Source of the DNA: Mesobacterium pallidum
Lineage (GTDB): Bacteria; Pseudomonadota; Alphaproteobacteria; Rhodobacterales; Rhodobacteraceae
Direction: 5' to 3'
Length of the DNA stretch: 64,000 bases
NCBI RefSeq assembly: GCF_019966535.1
Contig: NZ_JAIMID010000013.1
Location: 1 to 64,000, forward strand
Positions 50,124 through 58,958 of this stretch are shown here, in pieces. Both the position numbers and the translations under genes were made by a program. The notes beneath the pieces are model-generated. The model did not search any database. It worked only from the letters and a program-made list of their open reading frames with translations, and was not told where the DNA came from. Positions within the stretch are counted from its first letter, which is position 1; each line of letters begins with the position of its first letter.

Positions 50124-51122
50124 ATGACTGTGAAATTCGGAGTTCTCGGCGCAGGTCGCATCGGACAAGTCCACGCCCGCGCCATCGCCTCGGTCCCCGG
50201 GGCCACTCTGGTCGCCGTGGCGGACGCGGTCGCGGCAGCGGCACAGGCGCTGCAGGATCAGTACGGCTGCGAAATCCGCAGCATCGAGGCCATCGAACAG
50301 GCGGATGACATCGACGCGGTGATCATCTGCACGCCCACCGACACCCATGCCGATCTGATCGAACGCTTCGTGAAGGCCGGCAAGGCCGTGTTCTGCGAAA
50401 AGCCCGTCGATCTCGACGTGGCCCGCGCGCGCCAGGTGATCGAAACCGTCGCGGCCCAGAACGGCACCCTGATGGTCGGCTTCCAGCGCCGGTTCGATCC
50501 CGATTTCCGGGCGCTCAAGGCCGCCATCGACGAGGGCCGCATCGGCGAGGTCGAGATGGTCACGCTGACCTCGCGCGATCCGGGCGCGCCGCCGCCCGCT
50601 TACATCAAAAGCTCCGGCGGCATCTTCCGCGACATGACGATCCACGATTTCGACGTGGCGCGCTGGCTCTTGGGCGAAGAGGTGGAAACCGTGATGGCGC
50701 AGGCTTCGGTCCTGACCGACCCCGAGATCGGCAAGCTGGGCGATTACGACAGCCTCAACGTGATCCTGCGCACCGCCAGCGGCAAGCAATGCACCATCAC
50801 CAACACCCGCCGCGCCACCTATGGCTACGACCAGCGGATCGAGGTGCACGGCTCCAAGGGGTCCGTTTCTGCCATGAACCACCGCGAGGCGAACATCGAG
50901 CTGGCCAATGGTGACGGCTACACCAAGCCGCCGCTTCTGAACTTCTTCATGTCGCGCTACACGGCGGCCTATGCGGCCGAGATCTCGGCCTTTGTCGAAG
51001 CGGTCGAACAGGGGGCGCCGACGCCGACCACGGGTCTGGACGGGTTGCGCGCGCTCGAGCTGGCCGATGCGGCGCTGCAATCCGCAAAATCCGGTCAGGC
51101 CGTTACCTTGGCCACCAACTGA
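50124..51122 (+). CDS. iolG: myo-Inositol 2-dehydrogenase
   Basis: A 332-residue Gfo/Idh/MocA enzyme. The Rossmann motif GVLGAGRIGQVHA is at residues 5-17 and FCEKPVDLD holds the catalytic Lys. FRDMTIHDFDVARWL carries the Asp and His of the active site. These features are characteristic of IolG, which oxidises myo-inositol to scyllo-inosose with NAD. The start at 50124 follows GAGGAAGACT; an earlier ATG at 50112 is possible. It begins the iolG-C-D-E-B set, the next steps of the same pathway. Confidence 0.92.
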   Translation: MTVKFGVLGAGRIGQVHARAIASVPGATLVAVADAVAAAAQALQDQYGCEIRSIEAIEQADDIDAVIICTPTDTHADLIERFVKAGKAVFCEKPVDLDVARARQVIETVAAQNGTLMVGFQRRFDPDFRALKAAIDEGRIGEVEMVTLTSRDPGAPPPAYIKSSGGIFRDMTIHDFDVARWLLGEEVETVMAQASVLTDPEIGKLGDYDSLNVILRTASGKQCTITNTRRATYGYDQRIEVHGSKGSVSAMNHREANIELANGDGYTKPPLLNFFMSRYTAAYAAEISAFVEAVEQGAPTPTTGLDGLRALELADAALQSAKSGQAVTLATN

Positions 51123-51180
51123 AACGATCCCTGCGCCGGGTCTCGCTTGATCCGTCGCAGCCTTTGACGGGAGCCTCCCC

Positions 51181-53106
51181 ATGACGAAACCCTTGGACGT
51201 TATCACGATTGGCCGCGCGGGCGTGGACCTGTATGGCGCGCAGATTGGCGGGCGGCTCGAGGACATGGCGTCCTTCGACAAGTATATCGGGGGGTCTCCG
51301 ACCAATATCGCCTGCGGGACGGCGCGGTTGGGGCTGAAGTCGGCGCTGATCAGCCGCGTGGGCGACGAGCACATGGGGCGGTTCATCGTCGAGCAGTTGC
51401 GGCGCGAGGGGGTCGAGACCAGAGGCGTCAAGACCGATCCCGAGCGGCTGACGGCGCTGGTGATCCTTGGCATCCGCGATCAGGAGCAATTTCCGCTGAT
51501 CTTCTACCGCGAGAATTGCGCGGATATGGCGCTGTGCGAAGGCGACATCGACCCCGAGTTCATCAAATCCGCGCGCTCGGTCGTGCCCACCGGCACGCAC
51601 CTGAGCCACGAACGCACCCGCGCCGCCGTGCTCAAGGCGCTGACCATCGCGCGTGAAAACGGGGTGAAGACCGCTTTGGACATCGACTACCGACCGAACC
51701 TCTGGGGCGTCTTGGGTCATGGCGACGGCGAAAGTCGCTTTGCCGAAAGCGCCGAGGTGACGGCGCAGTTGCAATCGACGCTGCACCTATTCGACCTGAT
51801 CGTCGGCACTGAGGAGGAATTCCACATCGCGGGCGGCTCGACCGACACCATCGCCGCCCTGCGCGCCGTGCGGGCCGTGTCGGGGGCGGCGCTGGTCTGC
51901 AAGCGCGGGCCGATGGGGGCCGTGGCCTTTGAAGGGGATATTCCGGACTCGCTGGACGATGGCCAGACCGGCCCCGGCTTCCCGATCGAGGTGTTCAACG
52001 TGCTGGGCGCGGGCGATGGCTTCATGTCCGGGCTGCTCAAGGGCTGGCTGGATGGCGAGCCCTGGCCCGTTGCGCTGAAATACGCCAATGCCTGCGGGGC
52101 GTTTGCCGTGTCGCGGCATGGCTGCACCCCGGCGTACCCGTCATGGGATGAACTTCAGTTCTTCTTCGAGCGCGGCATCATCCAGCCCGACCTGCGCAAC
52201 GACGCAGAGCTGGAGCAGGTCCATTGGGCCACCAACCGCCATACGCGCCCCGGCGCGCAGGCGGAGGTGCTGCGGACCTTTGCCTTTGACCACCGGATGC
52301 AGCTGGAGGAGATGGCGGGCTATACGCCCGACAAGGGCGCGACCTTCAAGGAGCTGTGCCTCGACGCGGCGCTGAAGGTGCGGAACGGCCAGCCCGGCTA
52401 TGGGATCCTGTGCGACAACCGCATCGGGCGGTCTGCGCTGCACCGCGCCAGCGGCTCGGGCCTGTGGATCGGGCGCCCGACCGAGGATCCGGGCTCGCGC
52501 CCGATCCAGTTCGAAAAGGACCTTGGCATCGACTTTGGCCGGTTCCGGGAGTGGGCGGTCGAGGACGTGGTCAAGCTGCTGGTCTTCTGCCACCCGGACG
52601 ACGATGCGACCACGCGCGCGCTGCAAGAGGAACGCGTCCTGCGCCTCTTCACCGCCGCGCGGCGGGCCGGGCTGGAATTCCTGCTGGAGGTGATCCCGTC
52701 GAAGGTCGCGCCCGTCGATGACACCACCACGGCCACGCTGATCCAGCAGTTCTACGATGCGGGGGTCTACCCCGACTGGTGGAAACTGGAGCCGTTCAAG
52801 ACCGACGCCGCCTGGCAGAACGCCGTGGATGCGATCACCCGCAACGACCCGCGCACGCGGGGCATCGTGGTGCTGGGCCTCGATGCGCCCGAGGATGAAC
52901 TGGCGGCTTCGTTCCAGCTGGCGGCCAAGCAGCCGCTGGTCAAGGGCTTTGCCGTCGGCCGCACGATCTTTGGCGATGCGGCCCGCGCCTGGATGCAGGG
53001 CGAGATGAGCGACGCGGACGCGGTCGGGATGATGGCCAGGCGGTTTTCCCACCTGTGCGAAGTCTGGGACACGGCCCGCGCCGGTGCCCTGCAAGCTGCC
53101 GAATAA
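51181..53106 (+). CDS. iolC: Bifunctional 5-dehydro-2-deoxygluconokinase with DUF2090 domain
   Basis: A 641-residue fusion. Residues 1 to about 320 are a PfkB kinase (GRAGVDLYGAQIG, GGSPTNIACG, and NVLGAGDGFMSG with the catalytic Asp). Residues of about 345-640 are a DUF2090 barrel (FAFDHRMQLEEMAG, GFAVGRTIFGDAARAW). The barrel resembles the class I-type aldolase LacD/IolJ-like fold, so the protein may both phosphorylate the keto acid and cleave the product. Long fused forms are usual in proteobacterial iol operons. It is 12 nt before iolD. Confidence 0.92.
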   Translation: MTKPLDVITIGRAGVDLYGAQIGGRLEDMASFDKYIGGSPTNIACGTARLGLKSALISRVGDEHMGRFIVEQLRREGVETRGVKTDPERLTALVILGIRDQEQFPLIFYRENCADMALCEGDIDPEFIKSARSVVPTGTHLSHERTRAAVLKALTIARENGVKTALDIDYRPNLWGVLGHGDGESRFAESAEVTAQLQSTLHLFDLIVGTEEEFHIAGGSTDTIAALRAVRAVSGAALVCKRGPMGAVAFEGDIPDSLDDGQTGPGFPIEVFNVLGAGDGFMSGLLKGWLDGEPWPVALKYANACGAFAVSRHGCTPAYPSWDELQFFFERGIIQPDLRNDAELEQVHWATNRHTRPGAQAEVLRTFAFDHRMQLEEMAGYTPDKGATFKELCLDAALKVRNGQPGYGILCDNRIGRSALHRASGSGLWIGRPTEDPGSRPIQFEKDLGIDFGRFREWAVEDVVKLLVFCHPDDDATTRALQEERVLRLFTAARRAGLEFLLEVIPSKVAPVDDTTTATLIQQFYDAGVYPDWWKLEPFKTDAAWQNAVDAITRNDPRTRGIVVLGLDAPEDELAASFQLAAKQPLVKGFAVGRTIFGDAARAWMQGEMSDADAVGMMARRFSHLCEVWDTARAGALQAAE

Positions 53107-53118
53107 AGGGCTGGTGAC

Positions 53119-54963
53119 ATGACACAAACGATCCGACTGACCGCCGCGCAGGCCATGGTGCGTTACCTTGCGGCGCAAAGGACCGAAACCGGCGAGCGCT
53201 TCATCGACGGTGTCTGGGCGATCTTCGGCCATGGCAACGTGGCCGGCCTCGGCGAAGCGCTGCATGACGCGGGCGATGCGCTGCCGACCTGGCGCGGCCA
53301 GAACGAACAGACCATGGCACATGCGGCGATTGCCTTTGCCAAGGCGTCCAGGCGGACGCGCGCCATGGCAGTGACCTCGAGCATCGGGCCGGGCGCGACC
53401 AACATGGTGACGGCGGCGGCGCTGGCGCATGTGAACCGCATTCCGCTGCTCTTGATCCCCGGCGACGTGTTCGCCAATCGCCGCCCCGATCCGGTGCTGC
53501 AGCAGGTCGAGGATTTTGACGATGGCACGGTCTCGGCGAATGACTGTTTCCGGCCCGTCAGCCGGTACTTTGACCGGATCACCCGGCCCGAACACCTGCT
53601 GACCTGCCTGCCGCGTGCGATGGCGGTGATGACCGATCCGGCCAATTGCGGCCCCGTCACGCTGTCCTTCTGTCAGGATGTGCAGGCCGAGGCGCATGAC
53701 TATCCGCACGCCTTCTTTGAGCCGCGCGTCTGGCGCATCCGTCGCCCGGAGCCGGATGCGGGCGAACTGGCCGAGGTCGTTGACCTGATCAAGGCGGCGA
53801 AGAACCCGGTCATCGTCTGCGGAGGCGGGGTGATCTACTCTCGGGCCGAAGACGTGCTGGGCGACTTCGCCACGCGCCACAACATCCCCTTCGTGGAAAC
53901 CCAGGCGGGCAAGTCGGCGCTGGCGCAGGCGCACCCGATGAACTTTGGCGCCTCGGGTGTCGATGGCTCGGCGGCGGCGAACGCGGTGTCCGAGACCGCC
54001 GACCTGGTGATCGGGGTCGGCACGCGGTTCCAGGACTTCACCACCGGGTCCTGGGCCTTGTTCAAGAACCCCGCGCGGCGGTTGGTCTCGATCAACGTGG
54101 CGGCTTATGACGCCGTCAAACACGGCGCGGTGCCGATGGTGGCCGACGCGAAAGTGGCGCTGAACAAGATCAGCGCCGCCCTGGGCGACCATGCGGCAAG
54201 CGCCCCGGACGCCAGGCTGCGCGCCGAGTGGCTGGACGCCGTCACCGCCCATTGTCAGCCCCGCACGGGCGGCGAAGGCTATCGCCCGCTCGATGCCGAG
54301 GTGATCGGTGCCGTCCAGCGCGCGACCGGCGAGGATGCCGTGGCGATGTGCGCCGCCGGCACGATGCCCGGTGCGCTCAAGCTGCTGTGGCAAGCCAGCC
54401 AGGGCGGCTATCACATGGAATACGGCTTCAGCTGCATGGGCTACGAGATCGCCGGCGCGATGGGCCTGAAACTGGCGTCTCCCGAACGCGAGGTGATCTG
54501 CTTTGTGGGTGACGGCAGCTACATGATGGCGAACAGCGAGTTGGCCACGGCGGTGATGCGCCGCGTGCCCTTCACCGTCGTGCTGACCGACAACCGGGGC
54601 TACGGCTGCATCAACCGCCTGCAAACCCTGGTCTGCGGCGGGCCGTCCTTCAACAACCTCTACGAGACCTGCAATGTGCAGGACCAGCCGCAGATCGACT
54701 ATGTCGCCCACGCCGCCAGCATGGGGGCCCATGCGGTCAAGGCCGCCGACATCGCGGCTTTGGAAACCGAGATTGCAAACGCCCGTGGCCGCACCATCCC
54801 CACCGTGATCGTGATCGAGACCAACCCGGCCGAGGGACCCGGATTTGGCGCGGCAGGCCACTGGTGGGACGTGGCGGTGCCCGCGGTCAGCGACCATGAC
54901 GGCGTGAACAAGGCCTATGCGGCCTACCTGGACGGTATGACGAAGCAACGGCTGGTCAACTGA
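53119..54963 (+). CDS. iolD: 3D-(3,5/4)-trihydroxycyclohexane-1,2-dione hydrolase
   Basis: A 614-residue thiamine diphosphate enzyme that opens the ring of the diketone formed by IolE. The N-terminal domain (RLTAAQAMVRYLAAQ; GHGNVAGLGEAL; NEQTMAHAA with the cofactor Glu) and the C-terminal ThDP motif (VGDGSYMMANSELATAVMRR, then DNRGYGCINRLQ) are complete. It is the only iolD in the window, so the second inositol-like operon at 34-40 kb would have to rely on it. It lies tightly between iolC and iolE. Confidence 0.95.
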   Translation: MTQTIRLTAAQAMVRYLAAQRTETGERFIDGVWAIFGHGNVAGLGEALHDAGDALPTWRGQNEQTMAHAAIAFAKASRRTRAMAVTSSIGPGATNMVTAAALAHVNRIPLLLIPGDVFANRRPDPVLQQVEDFDDGTVSANDCFRPVSRYFDRITRPEHLLTCLPRAMAVMTDPANCGPVTLSFCQDVQAEAHDYPHAFFEPRVWRIRRPEPDAGELAEVVDLIKAAKNPVIVCGGGVIYSRAEDVLGDFATRHNIPFVETQAGKSALAQAHPMNFGASGVDGSAAANAVSETADLVIGVGTRFQDFTTGSWALFKNPARRLVSINVAAYDAVKHGAVPMVADAKVALNKISAALGDHAASAPDARLRAEWLDAVTAHCQPRTGGEGYRPLDAEVIGAVQRATGEDAVAMCAAGTMPGALKLLWQASQGGYHMEYGFSCMGYEIAGAMGLKLASPEREVICFVGDGSYMMANSELATAVMRRVPFTVVLTDNRGYGCINRLQTLVCGGPSFNNLYETCNVQDQPQIDYVAHAASMGAHAVKAADIAALETEIANARGRTIPTVIVIETNPAEGPGFGAAGHWWDVAVPAVSDHDGVNKAYAAYLDGMTKQRLVN

Positions 54964-54987
54964 CCGCCTTTTGGGAAAGACACTGAT

Positions 54988-55893
54988 ATGAGCGTGAAGA
55001 TCGGGATCTCGCTGATCGCCTGGCAGAACGACGACCTGCCTGACCTGACCGCCGCCTTCACCACGACAGGCGCGATGGAGGATGCGGGGAAGGTCGGCTA
55101 TCAGGGGGTCGAGCGCGGCCGCCGCATGCCCGCCGATACCGAGGGCTTGCGGGCCTATCTGGACCGCTATGGCGTGTCGCTGTGCGGCGGCTGGTGTTCA
55201 GGCAACCTGATGGTCAACGATCTGGCGACCGAACAAGACGCGATCCGCCAGCAGGTCGACCAGTTCGCCGCGCTGAACGCGCCCTGCATCGTCTACGCCG
55301 AGTGTTCGAACACCATTCAGGGGGCCATCGACACGCCCGTGTCGCGCCGTCCCAAGCTGAGCCGTGACGAGGTCAGGACCTATGCCGCCAAACTGTCCGA
55401 GCTGGCGAAGTGGTCGGCGGATCGCGGCACGCCCTTGGCCTATCACCACCACATGGGCGCGATGGTTCAGGATGCCGAGGATATCGACTGGCTGATGGAG
55501 GGCTCGACCCCCGATCTGCACCTGCTTTACGACACCGGGCATTTGCATTTTGCCGGGGCCGATCCCTTGGCCGTGCTGGACAGATGGGGCCACCGGGTAA
55601 AGCATGTCCACTTCAAGGACGTGCGCCAGCCGGTGCTGGACTGGGTCCATGCGCAGGACGAGAGCTTTCTGGATGGCGTGGCGGCGGGGGTCTATTCCGT
55701 GCCGGGCGACCCCGAAGGCTGCATCGACTTCCAGGCGATCACCGACCGTCTGGCCCAGATGGACTACACCGGCTGGATCGTCGTCGAGGCCGAGCAGGAC
55801 CCGGCCAAGGCCCCGCCCTACGAGTATTCCAAGCTGGGTTATGATCACATCCTGGATATCTGCGCCAAGTCCGGCCTGACCGTGGCGCGCTGA
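54988..55893 (+). CDS. iolE: Inosose dehydratase
   Basis: A 301-residue TIM-barrel enzyme that removes water from scyllo-inosose to give the diketone used by IolD. GISLIAWQNDDLPDL and ERGRRMPAD at the N-terminus, AYHHHMGAMVQ, LYDTGHLHFAG and KHVHFKDVR are conserved IolE metal-site stretches. Its N-terminus is unlike the IolE-like protein at 38358-39251, so these are different subfamilies. It lies between iolD and the small membrane protein gene, which starts 1 nt past its stop. Confidence 0.94.
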   Translation: MSVKIGISLIAWQNDDLPDLTAAFTTTGAMEDAGKVGYQGVERGRRMPADTEGLRAYLDRYGVSLCGGWCSGNLMVNDLATEQDAIRQQVDQFAALNAPCIVYAECSNTIQGAIDTPVSRRPKLSRDEVRTYAAKLSELAKWSADRGTPLAYHHHMGAMVQDAEDIDWLMEGSTPDLHLLYDTGHLHFAGADPLAVLDRWGHRVKHVHFKDVRQPVLDWVHAQDESFLDGVAAGVYSVPGDPEGCIDFQAITDRLAQMDYTGWIVVEAEQDPAKAPPYEYSKLGYDHILDICAKSGLTVAR

Positions 55894-55894
55894 G

Positions 55895-56098
55895 ATGTTC
55901 GACCTGCGCCACCCCTTCTTCAATCCGATCTGGCGCCGCATCCTGACGGTGGTCCTGGCGCTTGGATGGGCCGTGGTCGAACTCCTGACCGGCAGCCCGG
56001 GATGGGCTTTGATGTTCGGCGCGGTCGGGGCCTGGGCAGGCTATGTCCTGCTGCTGACCTGGGTGCCGGTCACCGATAAGAGGACTTCTGATGACTGA
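55895..56098 (+). CDS. Small two-segment membrane protein in the iol operon
   Basis: A 67-residue protein with FNPIWRRILTVVLALGWAVV and WALMFGAVGAWAGYVLLLTW as membrane segments. It begins 1 nt after iolE and its end overlaps the iolB start by 8 nt, so it is translated with the operon. It recalls small DUF3329-like proteins, but the identification is weak and no function is known. Confidence 0.75.
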   Translation: MFDLRHPFFNPIWRRILTVVLALGWAVVELLTGSPGWALMFGAVGAWAGYVLLLTWVPVTDKRTSDD

Positions 56099-56897
56099 TC
56101 TGCTGCGTAAACCCTTTGGCACCCATGGCAAGGTGCATGAGATCACGCCGCAATCGGCGGGCTGGCGCTATGTCGGCTTCTCGCTGTACCGCCTGCGCGC
56201 GGGCGAAACCGTGGCCGAGGCGACAGGCGACCGCGAGGTGATCCTTGTCATGGTCGAGGGCAAGGCACGCGTCACCGGCGCGGGGCAGGATTGGGGCGAG
56301 TTGGGCGCGCGGATGGATGTCTTCGAAAAGACGCCGCCGCATTGCCTGTATCTGCCGAACGGGTGCGACTGGACGGCGGAGTCCACGACCGATTGCGTGA
56401 TCGCGGTGTGCAGCGCGCCGGGGCAGGGCGGGCATGCGGCGCGGCGCATCGGCCCCGACGGGATCACCCTGACGGAACGCGGCAAGGGCGCCAACACGCG
56501 ATATATCAACAACATCGCCATGGAGAACGAGGATTATTGCGACAGCCTGCTGGTGACCGAGGTCTTTACCCCCGCGGGCCACTGGTCTTCCTATCCGTCA
56601 CATCGCCACGACGAGGACGACTACCCCCGGATCACCTACCTCGAGGAAACCTATTACCACCGGCTGAACCCGGCCTCGGGCTTTGGCATCCAGCGCGTCT
56701 ATACCGACGACCTGCAACTGAACGAAACCATGGCCGTCGCTGATGGCGACGTGGTACTGGTGCCGCGCGGGCACCATCCCTGCGGTGCGCCCTACGGGTT
56801 CGAGATGTACTACCTCAACGTCATGGCCGGGCCGCTGCGGAAGTGGCGCTTTGTGCCGGCACCAGAGGTCGAGTGGATCATGGAACGGGACGCATAG
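56091..56897 (+). CDS. iolB: 5-Deoxy-glucuronate isomerase
   Basis: A 268-residue double cupin that turns 5-deoxy-glucuronate into 5-dehydro-2-deoxygluconate, the IolC substrate. SSYPSHRHDEDDYPR, then EETYYHRLNPASGFG and GHHPCGAPYGFEMYYLN are the standard metal and substrate motifs. AAGAGGACTTCTG precedes the ATG, which overlaps the 67-residue gene. It is the canonical copy; the minus-strand protein at 35319-36170 is the divergent one. Last gene of the operon. Confidence 0.94.
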   Translation: MTDLLRKPFGTHGKVHEITPQSAGWRYVGFSLYRLRAGETVAEATGDREVILVMVEGKARVTGAGQDWGELGARMDVFEKTPPHCLYLPNGCDWTAESTTDCVIAVCSAPGQGGHAARRIGPDGITLTERGKGANTRYINNIAMENEDYCDSLLVTEVFTPAGHWSSYPSHRHDEDDYPRITYLEETYYHRLNPASGFGIQRVYTDDLQLNETMAVADGDVVLVPRGHHPCGAPYGFEMYYLNVMAGPLRKWRFVPAPEVEWIMERDA

Positions 56898-57067
56898 GCG
56901 GTTCGACACGGGGGAAGCGGTCTCCGAAAGGAGCCTCCGGAAATGCGGCGGACGGGTCGGCATGACGCGCCAGGTCATTGTCGGCGCGGGCCCGCGTGGT
57001 GTGCCCGATCGCGCGCAGCGAGGCGACGTCACCCTGATGGGCGATGAACGGTAATGGCCCCATGCGC

Positions 57068-58176
57068 GGGCTGTGTTGCACGCGGCGGTGATGGCCGAGG
57101 TCCCCATTCCACGGATCGGCTCATCCGACCGCTTCCGCGACAGCTCTGCCAAGCGCGGTGGAGCCGTCGGCCAAGGGCGATGCGGACCAGGCCCTCGCCG
57201 CCCCGACGGTCCAAGTCAGGCGCTGGCCCGGCGGTTTCACGCGGTGCATCTTTGTCCCGGCCCGGCTCCGGTTGTGAGCCGCTCTTTCGTCGCCACAGGG
57301 CACGGCCAATGGTTTCGGATGTCCGCTGGATTTCGATACCGTGCACCAGCATCGGCGGTGACTGTTTTCCATGGTGTGGCTGTCTTGCGGGGCGGGTCAC
57401 GGCATGAGCGCCGCGAGCGTCGATGGCTTGGTTGTGATTGCGCGTGTCGCAAGCACCGTTCGGCGTGACGCGACCCGGTTCCTGATCCGCAGGGATCAGG
57501 CCGATCAGATCGGGCAGAACCGGGGCCTTGCCGGCCCGGCGCCCGGTGGTCCCCCCTCTCGGCGGATTCTCTTTGCAATTCGCCTGCCGGAGAATGGATG
57601 GCTCTGATCTCGAGTGATTTCTCGTCGATCCCGAGGCGGATCTTGCGCCTGACGCGCCGTTTGGGGCCTTCACGCCTGCGTGCGCGCCACGCGTCTTCGC
57701 CCTCGATGGCCGACTGTCGGGGAGTCGAGGCACGGGGCTTTCGGTCCACGACGGGGGATGTTGGCGGCCAGGGTCTTCTGACGGGGGGACAGGCCGGCGA
57801 AGGCGGGCACCGTCCAGTCCAGACCAACCAGCCGCGGCAGGCTCTCGACAAGACCGGTCGTCTGCCGGGTCGTCATTATCGCTCGGGCCAGTGGCGCGAT
57901 CCCTTTCGGCCGTGTTGAACAGACCCCGCACCGCCAGACAGGTCTGGATGGCGTCATCATCATGGGTCTGCTGGCGGCCACGCCGGCCGGCAAGGCATCC
58001 CGGCGCGTTTCTCGGGCCGGGATCGGATCGTCAGCGAACCGCGACGCTCTGGCGTTTCGTCATGGGCGGCCAAGTTCCTGGTCTTGTTGGTCGTTGGTGT
58101 CGGTCTGCGGATACATGCCAGCGACCGCTCTGGAGTCACGAGATGAAACCCTTGCAGGCTTTGTGCATCAGAGCCC
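57068..58176 (-). mobile_element. Degenerate IS5-family insertion sequence
   Basis: The stretch 56898-58398 has no intact gene. Its left end GGGCTGTGTTGCAC (57068-57081) and right end GGGCTCTGATGCACAAAGCC (minus strand, about 58157-58176) match IS5-type terminal repeats. Minus-strand frames in between spell a broken transposase: ERRGSLTI, RQTTGLVESLPRLVGLDWTV, SPRQKTLAANIPRRG, GPKRRVRRKIRLGIDEKSLE, DQEPGRVTPNGACDTRNHNQ and IGRALWRR. They fall in different frames, so it is frameshifted and inactive. Confidence 0.82.
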
Positions 58177-58303
58177 CTTGCCCGCCTCACGCGAAACCCG
58201 CCTGAAACCACCTGTCGACATAAGTTCATCTTATCAAAGGCTTAAAGAAAATTTCCAGAAAACCCTCCAGGGGCGCAACATACCAGTTGAATTGTAAACA
58301 AGT

Positions 58304-58331
58304 TGCTATTTAAACTAACCTTTGCAACAGG
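58304..58331. promoter_or_regulatory. AT-rich segment with GTTGC/GCAAC arms downstream of MarR
   Basis: Between the IS remnant and the MarR gene, 58210-58330 is markedly AT-rich. GTTGCTATTTAAACTAACC followed by TTTGCAAC makes short inverted arms, and a good ribosome-like GGAG follows but no gene starts here. It may be a promoter cut off from its gene by rearrangement. Weak. Confidence 0.3.
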
Positions 58332-58398
58332 AGATGACAGGGAGGGTCAGTTGCACAGGGGTCGAAGCGGCGCATGCGCCCGGCAGCGGAACGCGAAA

Positions 58399-58884
58399 TC
58401 AGCGGTTGGTGTAGTCGACGTCGAGCTTGTCCACCAGGGCGAGGTTCTCGTGCAGACGCGCCATGAAACGGAAGAGTTGGTCGGTCTCCGCTTGGCTGAA
58501 ACCGGTCAGCATCGCCGCCTCACGCTCCAGGGCGACCTTCATGATTCGGTCATGCATCTCGGCCCCCGCCGGGGTGAGCCACATGCGGCGCTGACCATCC
58601 ACGAGACGTTCGGTCAGCATCCCGCGCTCCTCGAGGCTGCGGGCCGAGCGGCTGACCAGCGACTTGTTCATCGACACCATTTCACAGACCCGCTGCGCAC
58701 GGATGCCGGGTTCGTTGCGCAGGGACGACAGCATGCGCCATTCGTTCAGTCCGACACCGAATTCGGCGCGGAACACCTTGGACGCGCCCCAGGAAAACGC
58801 ACTGCTGAGCGTCGTGAGGAAATACGGCAGGTAGTGCGCGGCATCCACGCTGCGTCCCGGCTCGTCGATAATCTCATCCGTCAT
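58399..58884 (-). CDS. MarR-family transcriptional regulator
   Basis: A 161-residue MarR protein. The winged helix-turn-helix is in the centre (MLSSLRNEPGIRAQRVCEMVSMNKSLVSRSARSLEERGML), and the beta-wing reads RLVDGQRRMWLTPAG. The ATG at 58882-58884 has AGGACC upstream. An earlier frame to 58941 is possible but runs into the divergent promoter. It is divergent from the kinase-P450-TRAP operon and probably represses it until an aromatic or other small acid is present, as is common for MarR regulators. Confidence 0.88.
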   Translation of the reverse strand: MTDEIIDEPGRSVDAAHYLPYFLTTLSSAFSWGASKVFRAEFGVGLNEWRMLSSLRNEPGIRAQRVCEMVSMNKSLVSRSARSLEERGMLTERLVDGQRRMWLTPAGAEMHDRIMKVALEREAAMLTGFSQAETDQLFRFMARLHENLALVDKLDVDYTNR

Positions 58885-58958
58885 GCGATAGGTCCTGTCA
58901 GGCGATCGCACTTGAATATCCACGCCAAAACAATTTTGCAAACCGGGGCTCTGTCCGC

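Noticed and set aside
52141-54948. 935-residue open frame on the minus strand
   Set aside because: It lies wholly antisense to iolC and iolD, both unmistakable genes; low-complexity composition.
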